Source of the DNA: Immersiella caudata | Lineage: Eukaryota > Ascomycota > Sordariomycetes > Sordariales > Lasiosphaeriaceae | DNA: 64,000 nucleotides | Reading direction: 5' to 3' | NCBI GenBank assembly: GCA_030512335.1 | Contig: JAULSU010000002.1 | Location: forward strand, 1,364,001 to 1,428,000 | Part shown: piece by piece, positions 10,662-22,892 of the stretch | Layout of the letters: each line of letters opens with the position of its first letter | Position numbering within the stretch: the first letter of the stretch is position 1 | Position numbers and translations under genes: made by a program | The notes under the pieces: generated by a model | What the model was told of the DNA's origin: nothing | What the model saw: the letters and a program-made list of their open reading frames with translations, nothing else | Database searches by the model: none

Positions 10662-11668
10662 GGTGGGTTTTAAGGCGTTCTTATGATACTAAAATAGCAG
10701 ATGTCGTTGACACACTCGAGAACGGACAGTGGTCTGAGAAAAGGGGGTGAAAGAGGGGAAGTAAAGAAACAACGGTTGGGTCAATTGGGTCTGAAAAGAC
10801 ACGTGCTACCGGCGTAAGATAGTGACAAAGTTATAACAGGAATCATCTGGGTCCTCCCGATAGCCCGGTGCGGAAGACGGCCGAATCCGAAATCGCTCCT
10901 TCCATCCGTTAGGCCTGCACTTTAGTCACCTCGTTGCCACTTGGACAATTGGGAACGGCCGTTAGGTAAAGTCAGGCAGAGCTAACTTGACTATTAGGTA
11001 AGATAGCCCAATTGCCCAGTAGGTGGAAGTTAACTTGTACCTTTCAACACAGACTTGTTCGAAGTCTCAACGGCGTTGAGCAACTCCACGTAGCGGGGTG
11101 ACTTCCTGATAAGAGGCCGATTGTCACCGACGCCCCGCGGTTTTGTTGCGGGGCGCTGCAGACTCCCAGCAACCTACCCCGCAAAACCAGGCAGTTGAAA
11201 TCACTGGCTTCTCATTCGTCCGAGCTTCAACGCTGAGCTCGTCATAATTGGAGTCGTCAACGCGATCCTCCACATTTTGTCCAACCTCGACATTGGACCT
11301 GGAACTCGATTTTCAGCTTTGAGCGCTCATTTGTAGACACATGGTCAATTATGCAATCCAATATTGAACGGTAACGAAGCACTTGTAGGGTTGCCTTGGT
11401 GATCCAAAGCGGGAAGTCGCGCCCTCCCGGTCTTGCGCGATGTCCGAGCTGCGGGATGCGGCCCCCCCAATTGTGTCTTACGCCCCCTGCAACATTCCCG
11501 CATCTTTCGTCAGCCGGAAAGCTGAACTCCCATCTCCATTCAACTCTCCCGTCCCCTATTCTTGATTTCAAGAACCGCCAACCGCCCATCAACTCCATCG
11601 AGGGCGAACGACCCGATCCCACCATTGACAGCCACATCCAACGCTCATTACCAGTGAACACATCCAAA
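10662..11668. other. Divergent promoter between allantoicase and cytochrome b561 gene
   Basis: About 1 kb holding the promoters of both genes. It contains HGATAR motifs at 10817, 10858 and 11001 and a CACGTG E-box at 10800-10805. No gene seen. Confidence 0.55.
10817..11006. promoter_or_regulatory. Cluster of GATA-factor sites upstream of allantoicase
   Basis: Three HGATAR motifs: AGATAG at 10817-10822, CGATAG at 10858-10863 and AGATAG at 11001-11006. They lie about 155-345 nt upstream of the allantoicase ATG. AreA/NIT2-type regulators bind such sites and control purine catabolism genes in filamentous fungi. A match is expected about once every 340 nt on two strands, so the cluster is only a modest excess. 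Confidence 0.45.
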
Positions 11669-12409
11669 ATGCCCTCCCCGCGCCAACGCGCAACCCCCTC
11701 CGCCGACCCTCCTCCCCCCGCCGAATCCGAACCCCTCCTCGGCGGTCCCGGCGACGCAATCCAAAAGCCCAACGCCTCTCTTGTCTCCAACCTCTGGCTC
11801 GGCACCGGCTGGCTTGCCCTCGCCGGCCTCGTCCTCCTTGCGGCCCTAATCTATTCCGCCCTCTTCACCCACCCAAAATATCCCCTCCTCACACCCCATC
11901 CCTCCTTGCAAACCCTCGGCACCATCTCCCTCACTCTCGCCATACTCGTTCTTCAACCGACCGCAACACCCGAGGCAAAAGCCCTAGGTCAAAAGGCCCA
12001 CGCAGTTTTGCAGCTCCTCTCCCTTTTGCTCTTCACGGCCGGGATCGCAGTCATCGAGACGAATAAGCGGGTTAACCGCCTAGAGCACTTCCACAGTTTG
12101 CATGGATATCTAGGCGCTTTGACGGGCATTTTGTTTCTGGGGCAATATGTATTTGGAGTTATGATGTGGGCGACGCCGCGGGCGCTCGGGGGTGAGGCGA
12201 AGGCGAAGGCGCTGTGGAAGTATCATCGGTGGGGAGGGTATGGGCTTTTGTTGTCGGTTATGGCGGCGTTGGTGAGCGCGGCAGAGACGGATTATGTGAA
12301 GAAGGTGTTGGGGGTGAAGACATGGGCGGTTGCAATTGCGGTAGGATTAGTGGTTGCGGGCACGTTTCCGAGGATCCAGGTTAGGAAGTTGGGAATCCAT
12401 AGGCAGTGA
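11669..12409 (+). CDS. Cytochrome b561-like membrane protein
   Basis: Single exon of 246 residues starting at the ATG at 11669. The frame opens further upstream without an ATG. The N-terminal 45 residues are Pro/Ser-rich and polar. Five or so hydrophobic helices follow, starting near LWLGTGWLALAGLVLLAALI. Histidines sit where b561 proteins bind haem: GQKAHAVLQLL, HFHSLHGYLGALTG and KYHRWGGYGLLL. The family passes electrons across membranes, often using ascorbate, or works as a ferric reductase. The fungal substrate is not known from the sequence. It is transcribed away from allantoicase. Confidence 0.85.
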   Translation: MPSPRQRATPSADPPPPAESEPLLGGPGDAIQKPNASLVSNLWLGTGWLALAGLVLLAALIYSALFTHPKYPLLTPHPSLQTLGTISLTLAILVLQPTATPEAKALGQKAHAVLQLLSLLLFTAGIAVIETNKRVNRLEHFHSLHGYLGALTGILFLGQYVFGVMMWATPRALGGEAKAKALWKYHRWGGYGLLLSVMAALVSAAETDYVKKVLGVKTWAVAIAVGLVVAGTFPRIQVRKLGIHRQ

Positions 12410-13073
12410 GGTTAAGGGGCAAACGCCTGCGTTCTGGTGTTGGTGCCTGAGAGGATGGCTGGCGGAAATGAATTTACGGCATTAGGGACTATATTGTTAC
12501 AGGTCAAGTATACGGGGGAACGGGTTCGAAAAACGTGAGTTGACTTTTGAGTTCGTCCTGTGTTTCCTATAGAGATATTTACAGTCGCAGTCGCTGTTGT
12601 ACAAGTCAACAAGTCGGTCACCCGGCCAAGTAGTCGAGTAGTCCAAAGCCTGACGATTCTCCCATTACCGCCTATTGTTCCGCTGCCTGTCAAGGGTATA
12701 CTATGTGAAGCCATGCTCTAAAAACCGTGATGCGCATCGCAAGGACTGCTGGAAAGTGAACATGCTTCCGCATCACGTCATCAAAATCCCTCCCCACCTC
12801 TATCTCCGCTCATGAAGGGCAGAAGCCCCTTCCGCTGTCGTCCAGAAATGTCCAATAAAAGGCCCATCGGTGCACTACCTTTGAGCCATATGTGAAGAGG
12901 GGCTACACCACCCGTCCGTGCTCGTTTGCACCATGAATTAGAATACCATGCCGTCATCGCATTCGTGTGTCTTTGCTGCTTCCGTTGCTGTTGTCTGTTT
13001 TTTTCTCATATCGAAGTGGCTGCGTGAAACATAACTTTGTTCAATCCCAGGGCGTAAATACTTAAGCCGATGA
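12410..13073. other. Intergenic, convergent 3' flanks
   Basis: About 660 nt between the ends of the b561 gene (+) and the Chs7-like gene (-). Nothing recognised. Confidence 0.5.
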
Positions 13074-14224
13074 TCATGGGTAGTTAGCCACGCTATTAAC
13101 GGGCATCGGCCAGTCGTCCTCGGTGATGCTCGACCAAAATACCCAGACAGTAACCACAGCCAGCAGATTGAATAACGTCTCAAACAGGGAGCCATCAATC
13201 TTTCCCGCTGTTCCATTGCAGATATGTGGGCTGGCAACATAGGTGAAGATCTGCCCAACAGCGAACAGGAGGGCGGCTCCGGTGAGGTAGAGCATTGGTC
13301 TCGTTTCCCCAAGCACCCTCAGAACCAGGACGGCTTCCAATGCGTAAAAGGCAACCAGGCAAATGAGCGGAAGGAGTTGATAGAGCACGTAGAGCGCAAT
13401 GTTTCGGTTACCGGGTCCGTAGCTATCGGCTGTCCAGTAGCCTGTCCACTTGAAACCGGTATCCAGGGCAATGTAGGTCGTTCCAATGAAGAGGACTGCC
13501 GAAGAGAGGATGAGGGCACCCATGCTCAAAATCGTTCCATCATCGACGAGCTGGTAGCCGACGACGGCATTGATCATCAGAGCCCATATTGTTGCAGTAA
13601 TGAATCCAATATGAAGTGCGCTGAAGGCCTGCATCGACACGGTTAGCAGGAAGGCAACGGGTGATTCCTTTGACATGGCACCACTTACGATTCGAACATT
13701 CTCAGCAAGGGGGAACTCTCCGATGGAGAAGATCTCACATATTGAGATGAGGATGTATCCCACGAGAAACACTTGCATCTCCCTGCGTCCAACGGCTGCT
13801 CTTTTCCTCTCGGAGAGGTGCAGGAGAAACACTGATACGGCGATCGCAATCGCGGATAGAAGGATGGACCCTAGAAGGTGTCAGGAGCTCGACTTAGATG
13901 GCAACAGATGACATGGTTGCGAACCTAGATTGCCTAAAATCCTGCCATTTGATAGAGGAATTCCCGTCAGGGCGCATCCCCCCCATGGCCCAGTTTGGTT
14001 GTGCGAATCTGAGAGTAACTGTGCGAGCGCGTTAGAAAGGGTCGTCCCAACGAATTCCAGGGGCCAGCCCATCCCAAGGGGTACACTAACATTGCAGATT
14101 GGAAGCGTCGAGTCCCGACAGAAATTCTAAATCGACAGCCAGTCAGCCCACCGCGCCCCCTTGTCGCTCGTCACCTCTCCTTGGGACTGCTCACAAAAAA
14201 GTTGCCGAACTGCGTTGACCCCAT
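13074..14224 (-). CDS. CHS7: Chs7-like chitin synthase export chaperone
   Basis: Four exons: 14224-14195 (10 codons), 14126-13925, 13870-13689 and 13628-13074, 322 residues, close to the usual Chs7 length. The N terminus gives FCRDSTLPICNV, the Cys-containing lumenal start of the family. Seven hydrophobic helices follow, beginning with SILLSAIAIAVSVFLLHLSE. The tail is SSITEDDWPMP. Introns of 68, 54 and 60 nt have CTRAC branch points. The third intron, 13629-13688 (GTAAGT, GCTAAC, ATGCAG), is a multiple of three and has no stop, so plain ORF reading would keep it. Chs7 works in the ER to export class IV chitin synthase. Several paralogues exist in filamentous fungi, so which one this is remains open. 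Confidence 0.88.
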
Positions 14225-17200
14225 TGTGCTGATTTTCGGCGCCCGGCCGAAGCGGGTCAACTAGCAATTGCGATGTGTCGGGGTGTTGTTGATGTAAAGT
14301 GGCTGGAGGACTCGGATGGCGTCCACCAGTCCAGCCTCCCGTGCAGCTGGAGCCTCTTGATCTCCTCCAATTTCAGCCTTTCAGCCTCTTTCCCCTTCAA
14401 TTCCACGCGGCCGGTCTCGTCGCAGATAGCGGCTGCGGAAAGGGTCGGATGTGCGATGCGACTCGATCAGCGACGTCGTTTCATGCGACGACCGACTCCC
14501 AAATGCAGCTTCCGTCCCCGAGTCTTCCTGTCAAGCCAATCGCTTTCCACCTCGGTTGTGCCCGTCCAAATGCGTTTCGCAATCCGTCTAGTCGGTTTTG
14601 CAAGGACAGAAGTTCGATAGCGGCAACAGCGATTGAATGCGAGACGTGGTTTCCAGTGGTTTGCGTGGCGGAGATACGATGCTGTCGTAGGATTGCTGTG
14701 GTGACGAGGAAAGCCAAAGCAGAGCAAAAGGCTGGAAGCCGGGGGAACTGGGCTAGGCTCCGCAATATAAAACTCAATGCTCTCTAACAAGGCACAGCGG
14801 CAGGAACAAGGGTGGGGTCAGTGGAGGGTTGGCAGGGATCCACCCGGCCACTCTGATGAAATGATTGGTCGGGGGGCACGAGCTCTCAGTCCTTGCTCCG
14901 AAATGACAGTGATGGAAGGGATCGTGAGATGCGTGGTCAAAGTATCCGACTCGCGCAGACATGGAGCGGGCGGTTCATTTCTTTGTACGTATCCCCGCGA
15001 TGGTATCTCCCTCATCCCCGGCAGTTTCCATCGCCGATGCTCTCGCGGTGCTGTTTTTACACACCGCATGCAGGTCGACGTTGGTCGCGATCGCAGGCGC
15101 AGCTGCGAACCGGGGTTCTCTCTCTGCAGGCGGAAGAACGCTAAGAGCAGACGGAGGACCGACAGACGACAGCGCAGAAAGCTGGGGCGTGCTACCAAAG
15201 TATACGGAGCGGACACTTGACACCCCCTCGTGCTGGCGGGGAAAAGAACCTTCTGAATTGCGTCAAATATCCAACTGGTCCTTCGGGCAATTTAGGGTTG
15301 TCAATGCATGGCGCATGATGAGCTGTCGCCAGGGAGAGCTTCTCACGCCCAAATCAACTCGAGAGAACTTGGCCTTGGGGGCTGGCCTTCCCCTCCCGAC
15401 TCCCCCAGCTCAAGCCTCTTCTCCGCCGCAATTGGCTGGGGTTAGAGGCTGGTGTCTTGCGTCAGGCCAATGCAAGGCAACGTGCCGCATCTTCTCCACC
15501 TCCGTCGGTCCATTGCAAGCGAAGCGTGTGGTGCGGGTAAACCAAGGCCGCTCACCTTCACCCTGCAGCAATGTTTGCAAACGAGCTTTGTCTGTTCACC
15601 CTTCTCTTTTAGCTGGAGCGCGCTAGAATGCCATGTCCCAATTGAGACGGAAGGGCGAGACGTCCCGCCTGACAACGCTGCAAAGCCACGCCAGTTTCCT
15701 GGATCCCGCCTCGGCATCTTATGCGTTGAGCAAGCAATGCCCAGACAGGAAGTCGTGAGACGCGACTCTGGCACGGTGCTACCAGAAGTTTGTGGACCAG
15801 GCGTCCGGCCGGCCTAATAAATGGAATAAGATATCTCGACTCCCGAGAGTCATTTCGTTGTGACCACGTCTCTCCGACATTGATGAAAAGAAACCGCCAT
15901 CCCTCGGTCCACGGTCAACCCTCATTGACGTCGCTTGCCTGAAACGAAATGAGCTCGCGGCTTTTGACGACTTGCGTGCGACTGCCGAGGTGGGGGGCAT
16001 CTCTCATGAACGCTCAGAGCCACATAGACAAGTTTTCTGGATTGCTTGCGGGGTTCGGTTTCGTTTTCTGATCTCGCCCAAGGGTGGTTGAGATTCAACC
16101 AAACAATGGCGATGCAAGCAAGGGTAATCGCTCCAGCGGCTTTCCCAGTGACCACACAGGCCCTCCCGCACAAGCCCTCATCCTCGCCCCCCACCCGTCG
16201 TTGTCCTGGGAAGGCGACTCATGCCGCATGCGAGGTGAAGCCTCCTCCAGAAACCCGAAATCTCGCATCTAAATGTCCTGAGCCGCGCAAAAGCCGCTTT
16301 CTCTGTGCGAATGGGAACCGGTCCAGTCAGGTTTTCAACTTCCGTGGAGACTCGCTCCTTCGTGGATTATCTCGGGCTGGTTGTATCTCACCTGAGGTGA
16401 CGCGAAACATTGTGGCGGAGTGGCCAGAAAGCTGGATCAAAGAGCACATCGTTGCGCTTGGTTTTAAATAGAAACATCTGCTTCATACCTCGGTCAGCTT
16501 TGTTGACTAACATGCCAAGAGACACCTGACGCCGTGTCAGTATCACCGCTTCCGTTCTGCGCAAGGCATTAACCATAATCCCGAAGCGGTAGCCGTTAGC
16601 ACCAACAACTGCCCGAAGTGCGGCTCGTGTATCCTAAAGCCAAGTCTAACCTCACACGATGCTGTGCTATATTCGTTTGGAGACTCAGCATATCTGCTTC
16701 GTGACGTTCGGAGCCATAGCTTGAAGTTCAAATGGACCGCTGACAGCTGGCAGCACGGCATCCGAACACTGATGAACAGCTTGTTGTTGTTGTTGACCAT
16801 AACATGTGTCAGTGCGTTGATGACCGTTGTTGAGACTCACTGTCGAACGCTGAAAGCTCGATTGATTGACATATCGTTCCCGAATCTTCTCTGTGGAGAA
16901 AATCGTTGGTTCATGATGGCGTCCGACCACTGGCCAATTTTGGAATATGAGACGGCTGGAAACGGCCAGCCTCGCGATCGGGGCTGAAATCCCACGATGT
17001 TCGGCAACTGACCAAAATGCGGGGTCAAACGTTAGCTCGCATCTCTCCGCCCCTGACAGCCCCGATCTGCAGCCGCTTTGGAAATCAGCAACGACGTCAT
17101 TGCAAGCTTGTGATAAGGGTCCAACAGCTATAGGTAGCTATGGACAATTGTCACCAGCGTCTGCGCATGCGAAATGAAGGATGGAGAGGAGATAGCTATT

Positions 17201-17672
17201 TATTTGTCCATCTGACCTTGAATTTTTGCCGGCGTGACTTTTTCGTCCGATGTTTCTGGGGTGGGGGGGTCCACGGGTGTCCCTGCGAAAACCCCAGACT
17301 TGCCGCCTTATCCGCCTCCCACAAGCTTGCAACTTCGCTGGAGACTCCGCCGATGGACAAGTCAAGGGGGGAACAAAACGGCGTAAGGCCACAGAGGGCT
17401 GGGACGTACCTGAATCGCCGCCGTGATTGAACGGATGCTTTGGCCACGCTGCTGACTTGCCCGAGTTCCGCGGCGATGCGCAGTATGGAAGGGATCTGCA
17501 AGGAGTTGTTGTGTGGGCCGTTGCGCAACTTGGCAATTCCGCTCAAAGAAACTGCCAACTTTCAAAGAACGCACCTCCAACCGCAATTGCTAGCCTCGTT
17601 CGCCTCGCACCCACCAGCCCCGACAGCTGATAGTTTGCATCTGCATGTTATCCGCCTGACCGATGTGAGCCG
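14225..17672. other. Large gene-poor stretch
   Basis: About 3.4 kb between the starts of the Chs7-like gene (-) and the sugar transporter (+). It is moderately GC-rich. Frames up to 221 codons (14961-15626, +) occur but show no domain, no family resemblance and no codon-like pattern. I see no tRNA, 5S gene, terminal repeats or tandem array. It may be long regulatory DNA, a non-coding transcript or a long-decayed insertion. Confidence 0.5.
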
Positions 17673-20174
17673 ATGTCCCTCGCCCCGCCTCCCGTAGAAC
17701 TCAAACAGGGACCTCTCCCTCTCTTAATTGTGCATTCGCCGCGGACGGGGGCTGCTGCTCAAACAGCCCCATCTCTTCAAGATTCCGTCGCCGAACCCAA
17801 GTCGTCTCCCCTCGAACATCCCTCTTCGAACTCTCGCTGCGCCGCGCGATCGCACGCGCGATCAACAAACAACGTCATTGTTGGGCTCCCACCGCTACGG
17901 CCACCCCGTCGACGAGCCAGGGTACTCGGGATCGGACGACGAGGACAAAGGCTATACCGATGAGGACGAATCCCCGTGGAGCGATACTGGTGATATTGCC
18001 GAACAGCTCGACGACGAAGATCCACTGCGGAAGCGGCTGAACGAGACCCTCGACGAAGAGCTCCTTGCGGGCATCTCCCGACGGCATCCGAAGCACCACC
18101 GACATCGCGACCGCAGCGCAAAGCGCGTCCGGTACCAAGAGTCGTACTCGCCCGGCGGAAGCCGATCGCAGTCCCGTCGCCCTGAAATCGTTAATAAAGA
18201 GTCCATCCACATCCCGGAACCGCCCCCTCGCACTGTCTCTTGGGCGGAACGCGTCCTGGCCGCCATCATGACGGGCGGCACGGGCGTCCATGGCCTGACC
18301 GGCAAGGCCTTGATGTTAGTTCTAGCTACTGCGCATATTTACCATATCCACCAATACTGACGTGATGAAGTTATTTCACATCCATTTTTGTATCATTAGG
18401 CGTGTTCTTGTTTGGCTATGACCAGGGTGTTATGTCGGGTATCATCATGTGAGTGTTCCGCATACATACTGCTACCAGGTATTGGCTGACCACCCCCTTT
18501 AACAGTGGTGATTATTTCATGGAGTACTTCGATCAGCCCTCCAAAGCCCAAATCGGGACCATGGTAGCCATCCTCGAGGTCGGCGCCTTCATCTCGTCTC
18601 TGATGGTTGGCCGGATCGGCGACATCATCGGCCGACGCAAGACCATCTTGTACGGATCGATCATATTCTTCGTCGGCGGTGCGCTTCAGACGTTGGCGGT
18701 GAACATGGGCATGATGATGCTGGGCAGAATCGTCGCAGGTCTCGGCGTCGGCATGCTTTCCACCATTGTCCCAGTCTACCAGTCCGAAATCTCGCCGCCA
18801 CACAATAGGGGCAAGCTGGCATGTATTGAATTCTCGGGGAACATCATCGGCTACACATCTTCTGTGTGGGTTGACTATTTCTGTGGGTTCATTAAGAGCG
18901 ACATGTCTTGGCGCTTCCCCCTTCTGATGCAATGTGTGATGGGCGCTTTGCTGGGGTTCGGGAGCTTGATTATTGTCGAGTCACCGAGGTAGGTAAACTT
19001 TTTCACTCCTCGAGGAAACTGCTGACAACTCTGCCAGATGGCTTCTGGACAACGACCACGATGAGGAGGGTATTGTGGTGATTGCGAACCTGTACGGTGG
19101 CGGCGACATCCATAACCCGCGAGCTCGAGAAGAGTTCCGGGAGATCAAGTTGAATGTGCTTCTCGCCCGTCAAGAAGGCGAGAGGACATACAAGGAGATG
19201 TTCAAGCGCTATTACAAGCGCGTCTTCATCGCCATGTCAGCTCAGGCCCTCGCTCAGCTCAACGGCATTAACGTCATCTCGTACTACGCCCCATACGTCT
19301 TCGCGCAAGCCGGTTGGAAGGGGCACGACGCCGTTCTCATGACTGGAATCAACGGCATTACGTACTTCCTCGCGACGATACCTCCATGGTATATTGTGGA
19401 TCGCTGGGGTCGTCGACCCATTCTTCTGACCGGAGCTGTCGCGATGGTGGTCTCTCTGTCGGCCATTTCTTACTTCATGCACCTCAACGTCTCATCGACA
19501 CCAGTTATGGTTGTGATCATGGTCATGATTTACAACGCGGCTTTTGGATATTCATGGGGCCCGATCCCATGGCTTTACCCACCCGAGATCCTTCCTCTCA
19601 AGATCCGCTCCAAGGGTGCTAGTCTCTCAACAGCAACCAACTGGGCGTTTAACTGGCTTGTTGGGTTGATGACACCTGTTCTACAAGAATGGATCACCTG
19701 GAGGCTATACTTGCTTCATGCTTTCTTCTGCGCTCTCAGCTTTGTTGTTGGTGGGTTTCTCCTCCTATCAATGACCACCTTGGTGATACTGACGTTTGCC
19801 AAGTGTACTTCCTCTACCCAGAGACCTGCGGCGTGCGCCTTGAGGACATGGACGCCCTCTTCGGAGACGCGACTAACGCAATGGGCACACCTGCTGTCGG
19901 CACACCGGCTCTTCATGCGGAAACAGACGCACTTGTCACACCAGGGTCACCCGTGCCTAACCTCGACATCAGAGGCCGTCACCAGTTCGGCACAGGAAGT
20001 GCCCTTCCGGGGTTGGATATCGACCCTCCAACCGTGATCGATCGCAAGCCGAGGTCCACTTCGCGAAGTGCTGGCGGTGGCATTGGTGGATGGTTTTCGT
20101 GGATGATGGGAAGGAGATCTGGCGGGTCGGGCGGGGGAGTAGAGTATGAGGCGATTGATCAACGAGGGGACTAG
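17673..20174 (+). CDS. MFS sugar transporter with long acidic N-terminal extension
   Basis: Proposed exons are 17673-17693, 17767-18314, 18371-18448, 18506-18988, 19038-19750 and 19804-20174, 737 residues. Sugar-porter landmarks include GVFLFGYDQGVMSGII in helix 1, GRIGDIIGRRKTI, QLNGINVISYYAPYVF, DRWGRRPILL and YPETCGVRLEDMDALF. About 200 acidic, Arg/His-rich residues precede helix 1. The C-terminal tail is Gly/Ser-rich with PxDIRGR-like patches. The first exon is the weak point. The main frame has no ATG between a stop at 17725-17727 and Met at 18268, so I propose a 7-codon start exon joined by a weak GTAGAA donor. The other introns (49-57 nt) have good signals and phase. The substrate cannot be told; it is probably a plasma-membrane hexose or polyol porter or a sensor-like relative. 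Confidence 0.85.
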
Positions 20175-20742
20175 ACTTTGCTTTTGAAGGTCTAAGATAG
20201 AAGCATATAGATGGTGCGTGGGAGAGCTGCCGCTTTGGCTTCTGGGGTCTTTGTATTGGGCAGAGCATACAGACCGTGGGTTTTGGATAAGGGTTGTGGC
20301 ACTGAGTGCAGATGTCGGATTTGGATTTCTGGGAGGATGCATTTGCAGGCTTTGGACCTGCTGGTTTGGTTACATCATCTGTTGATCCGGAAGAATTGCG
20401 GTTGTGGCCTGGCTCGTATGAGTCTCGAGCGGCGATGAATTGCATACTGTGGGGGGTTGGAGATCAATATTGATTTCCACTGATGTTTGTGGCAACGCTG
20501 GTCGCCAGAATTGTTTTCTGTCACACTTGACGACATGAATGACATCTAGGAGCCCATACAAGATGCCAACCTTTCAAGTTCTATGTTTTCAGACACTTCA
20601 AAATCCACAAGTTCAACTCAATGTCACCATGACATGAGTGGCCCGTGCGTCGCACCGGTTGAAGCTTCATCTCAACCACCGATTGCCCACTCTAAAAGTC
20701 CTCACAAACTTCCTCATCCGCCAGCACGCCACCCCGAGAACG
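20175..20742. other. Intergenic
   Basis: 568 nt between two plus-strand genes. No gene, RNA or repeat recognised. Confidence 0.5.
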
Positions 20743-21249
20743 ATGGCATCCACCCTCCCCACCAAAGCCGATATCCTCACCAGCTACCGTCATCTCCTCC
20801 GCGCTAGCCTACGCGCCGTGCATTTTGCCCGTCCGCAGCGCTACACAGTGCGCGATGTCCTGCGCGACGCCTTCCGCGATGAAAAGGCGATAGGGAGCTA
20901 CGACCGCGAGAGGATAAGGAGGACGATATTTTTTCTAAACAGCGCGGCGTGGGAGTCGGGGTTGGAGAGCAGGATTTTGAAGAATCTGGTGAGGGTGGAG
21001 TGGGAAAGGAGGGAAAGGAGGATGGATTGGAAGGGGTTGGAGAAGGTGAGGTTGATGGATGAGGTTGCGAGGAAGTGAGTTGTCTACCTTTTTTTGCTCT
21101 TCTTTTACGCCCTTAGTTGGATGAAGTCGAGGGGTGCTGATGATTGAACTAGGAAAAAGGATCCTGATCCTATCAAGGGGAAGGAGTATGAGCACTATGA
21201 CAGGACGGTCAAGATGTTGAATGATACAATGGGGTTGTGTTTGAGGTAG
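20743..21249 (+). CDS. Small LYR-like protein, DUF1763 type
   Basis: Exons 20743-21074 and 21153-21249, 142 residues, with a 78-nt intron (GTGAGT to ACTAG, split Lys codon). The start is the first ATG in frame. The N terminus has ILTSYRHLLRASLRAVHF, which looks like an LYR-family helix. A basic helical middle (RERIRRTIFFLNSAAWESG) follows, and a C-terminal part ends YEHYDRTVKMLNDTMGLCLR. It resembles the fungal DUF1763 family, placed here from memory. LYR-like proteins usually serve mitochondrial assembly, but this role is inference. Confidence 0.7.
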
Positions 21250-22892
21250 CAGATCCGCAGGGCTACGGAGGTGGTAGTCTAGGCAGGCTGCGCCGGACCT
21301 GCGGGATTCGGTCGGCACTGCAGGTCCATGGGAGCCAGCGGGAGTCAAAATCGCTTCGTCCCAAGGGCCGCATGCGACGGTAAAGGCGTGCCGTTGCCGA
21401 CGCCGATTCCCCGCCGCTTGAGAGCTCCACATTTTGGAGATGTTGGGGAGGCCCAACGGCTGGAGACGGTGCCGCTCGCCTCACGGCTTCCGCCGGCCAA
21501 GGAGGCGGGTGGCGTGGGGGCAGTTTAGGAGCTTCCATTCCGTGCTATGGGAGCGGTGGTGCGCTGTTTGAGGGGCTCTGATGAGTTGTCCGTAAGTCAA
21601 TCAGTTGAGCTTTGCTGAGATGTTGGGCGTGATATACAAAACAATATATAACACCGCAGAGCATAGCACTTTCGGGAAGAGATCTTCACCTCAGATGTTC
21701 ACGGCTCGCAATCGCAGTCTCTTCTGCGGTAAAGTTAGGTGGGGGGTTCACATGCCAAGGACGGGACCAACCCAACCACAGGAAGAACACCTACGTACCT
21801 GGGTACCCCGTCACTGTGAGGGCATTCAACAAAAGATAATCGGCGAGTAGGAGATAATCGGGCTTCTGCACAGTTGGTCGCCAATGCGTGTCTGATGTCT
21901 TGACCTTCTCGGTGCTCAGCGGCCCATCGAAGCTTGTGGCCGCGAAAGACGGCACCAAAAGTGTGGGTTGTGAGCTGCAGGTGCGCTTAAACGGGCAAGC
22001 GATGTTGCAGCAATGACGTCTATTGGATTCCGGTCCAGTTCAGTGCAGCCATCTTGCCAATTCCCGTCGATTCCCAAAGCTATCGCTGTAGGCATTGCAT
22101 TTGCTCTCTTCTGCAAGGTGACAAGGCAAGACGGGAGCGAAGTCGAGTTTGGTGACTGAGCTGGAGGGCTGTTGATCAAAAGCTTGGCCAGCTACAAAGG
22201 TCCCCAGCAGCCCCGCCAACCTCGGCCCCGCACTCCCAGGTCACGCAGACCACGCCTCTCCAAATCATCGTCAGAGAACCACCCGTCATGGTGGAGAGTG
22301 GTCAAGCTTGAGCAAGCCAACCAGCGACGATGAGGAGCTCCTTTGTGTTGCAACCCCGCAATTAAGCTTCGCCCATAGTGTACTGCCCCGAAACCACGAC
22401 CATTCGTCCGTCAAGTGCACCCGTTTCACAGATCGATAAGCCATCCTCTTCCCGCGGTTCAAATCAATTGTCACCCGACCCCAACCGGGTGCCGAAGCTG
22501 TCCTACCCTGCTTCATCCCGTACCTCTCGATCTTCACCCTCCTCCCCCCACCATACCACCCACACTAACCCACACCCCGCCGCCGTTCGACTCTCATCAT
22601 ACGACCGGATTGACGCTCGATACACGTACAGCCGTTCCTCTCAACCACGGCGGGGGCTCCTTGATGGACCCTCTCTGCTGGCGCCCCGCCCGTTTGCGAC
22701 TTTGCTGAGGACCTCAGCGCCGGGGCAGTGATTTGAGCAGTAAGACGTGTTCTGCGAAGGCCTCTGGCTAAGTGTCAAAGGGGGGACGAGGGGACGGGGT
22801 AGGGCAAGAGAGAGATGCCCGCCAGGCTACAAGCCGACCATCACACATTCATCCACCAAGATGGTCCAGCCCGTCGCTCGCCGCTTTCGATC
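21250..22892. other. Intergenic, upstream of mitochondrial carrier
   Basis: About 1.6 kb. Frames here are Pro/Ser/Arg-rich shadows without family likeness. 22380-22730 is pyrimidine-rich and could be promoter or leader of the carrier gene. Confidence 0.45.

Noticed and set aside
14961..15626. 221-codon plus-strand frame with ATG
   Set aside because: No family likeness, Arg/Ser/Pro composition typical of a chance GC-rich frame, and overlapping frames on both strands.
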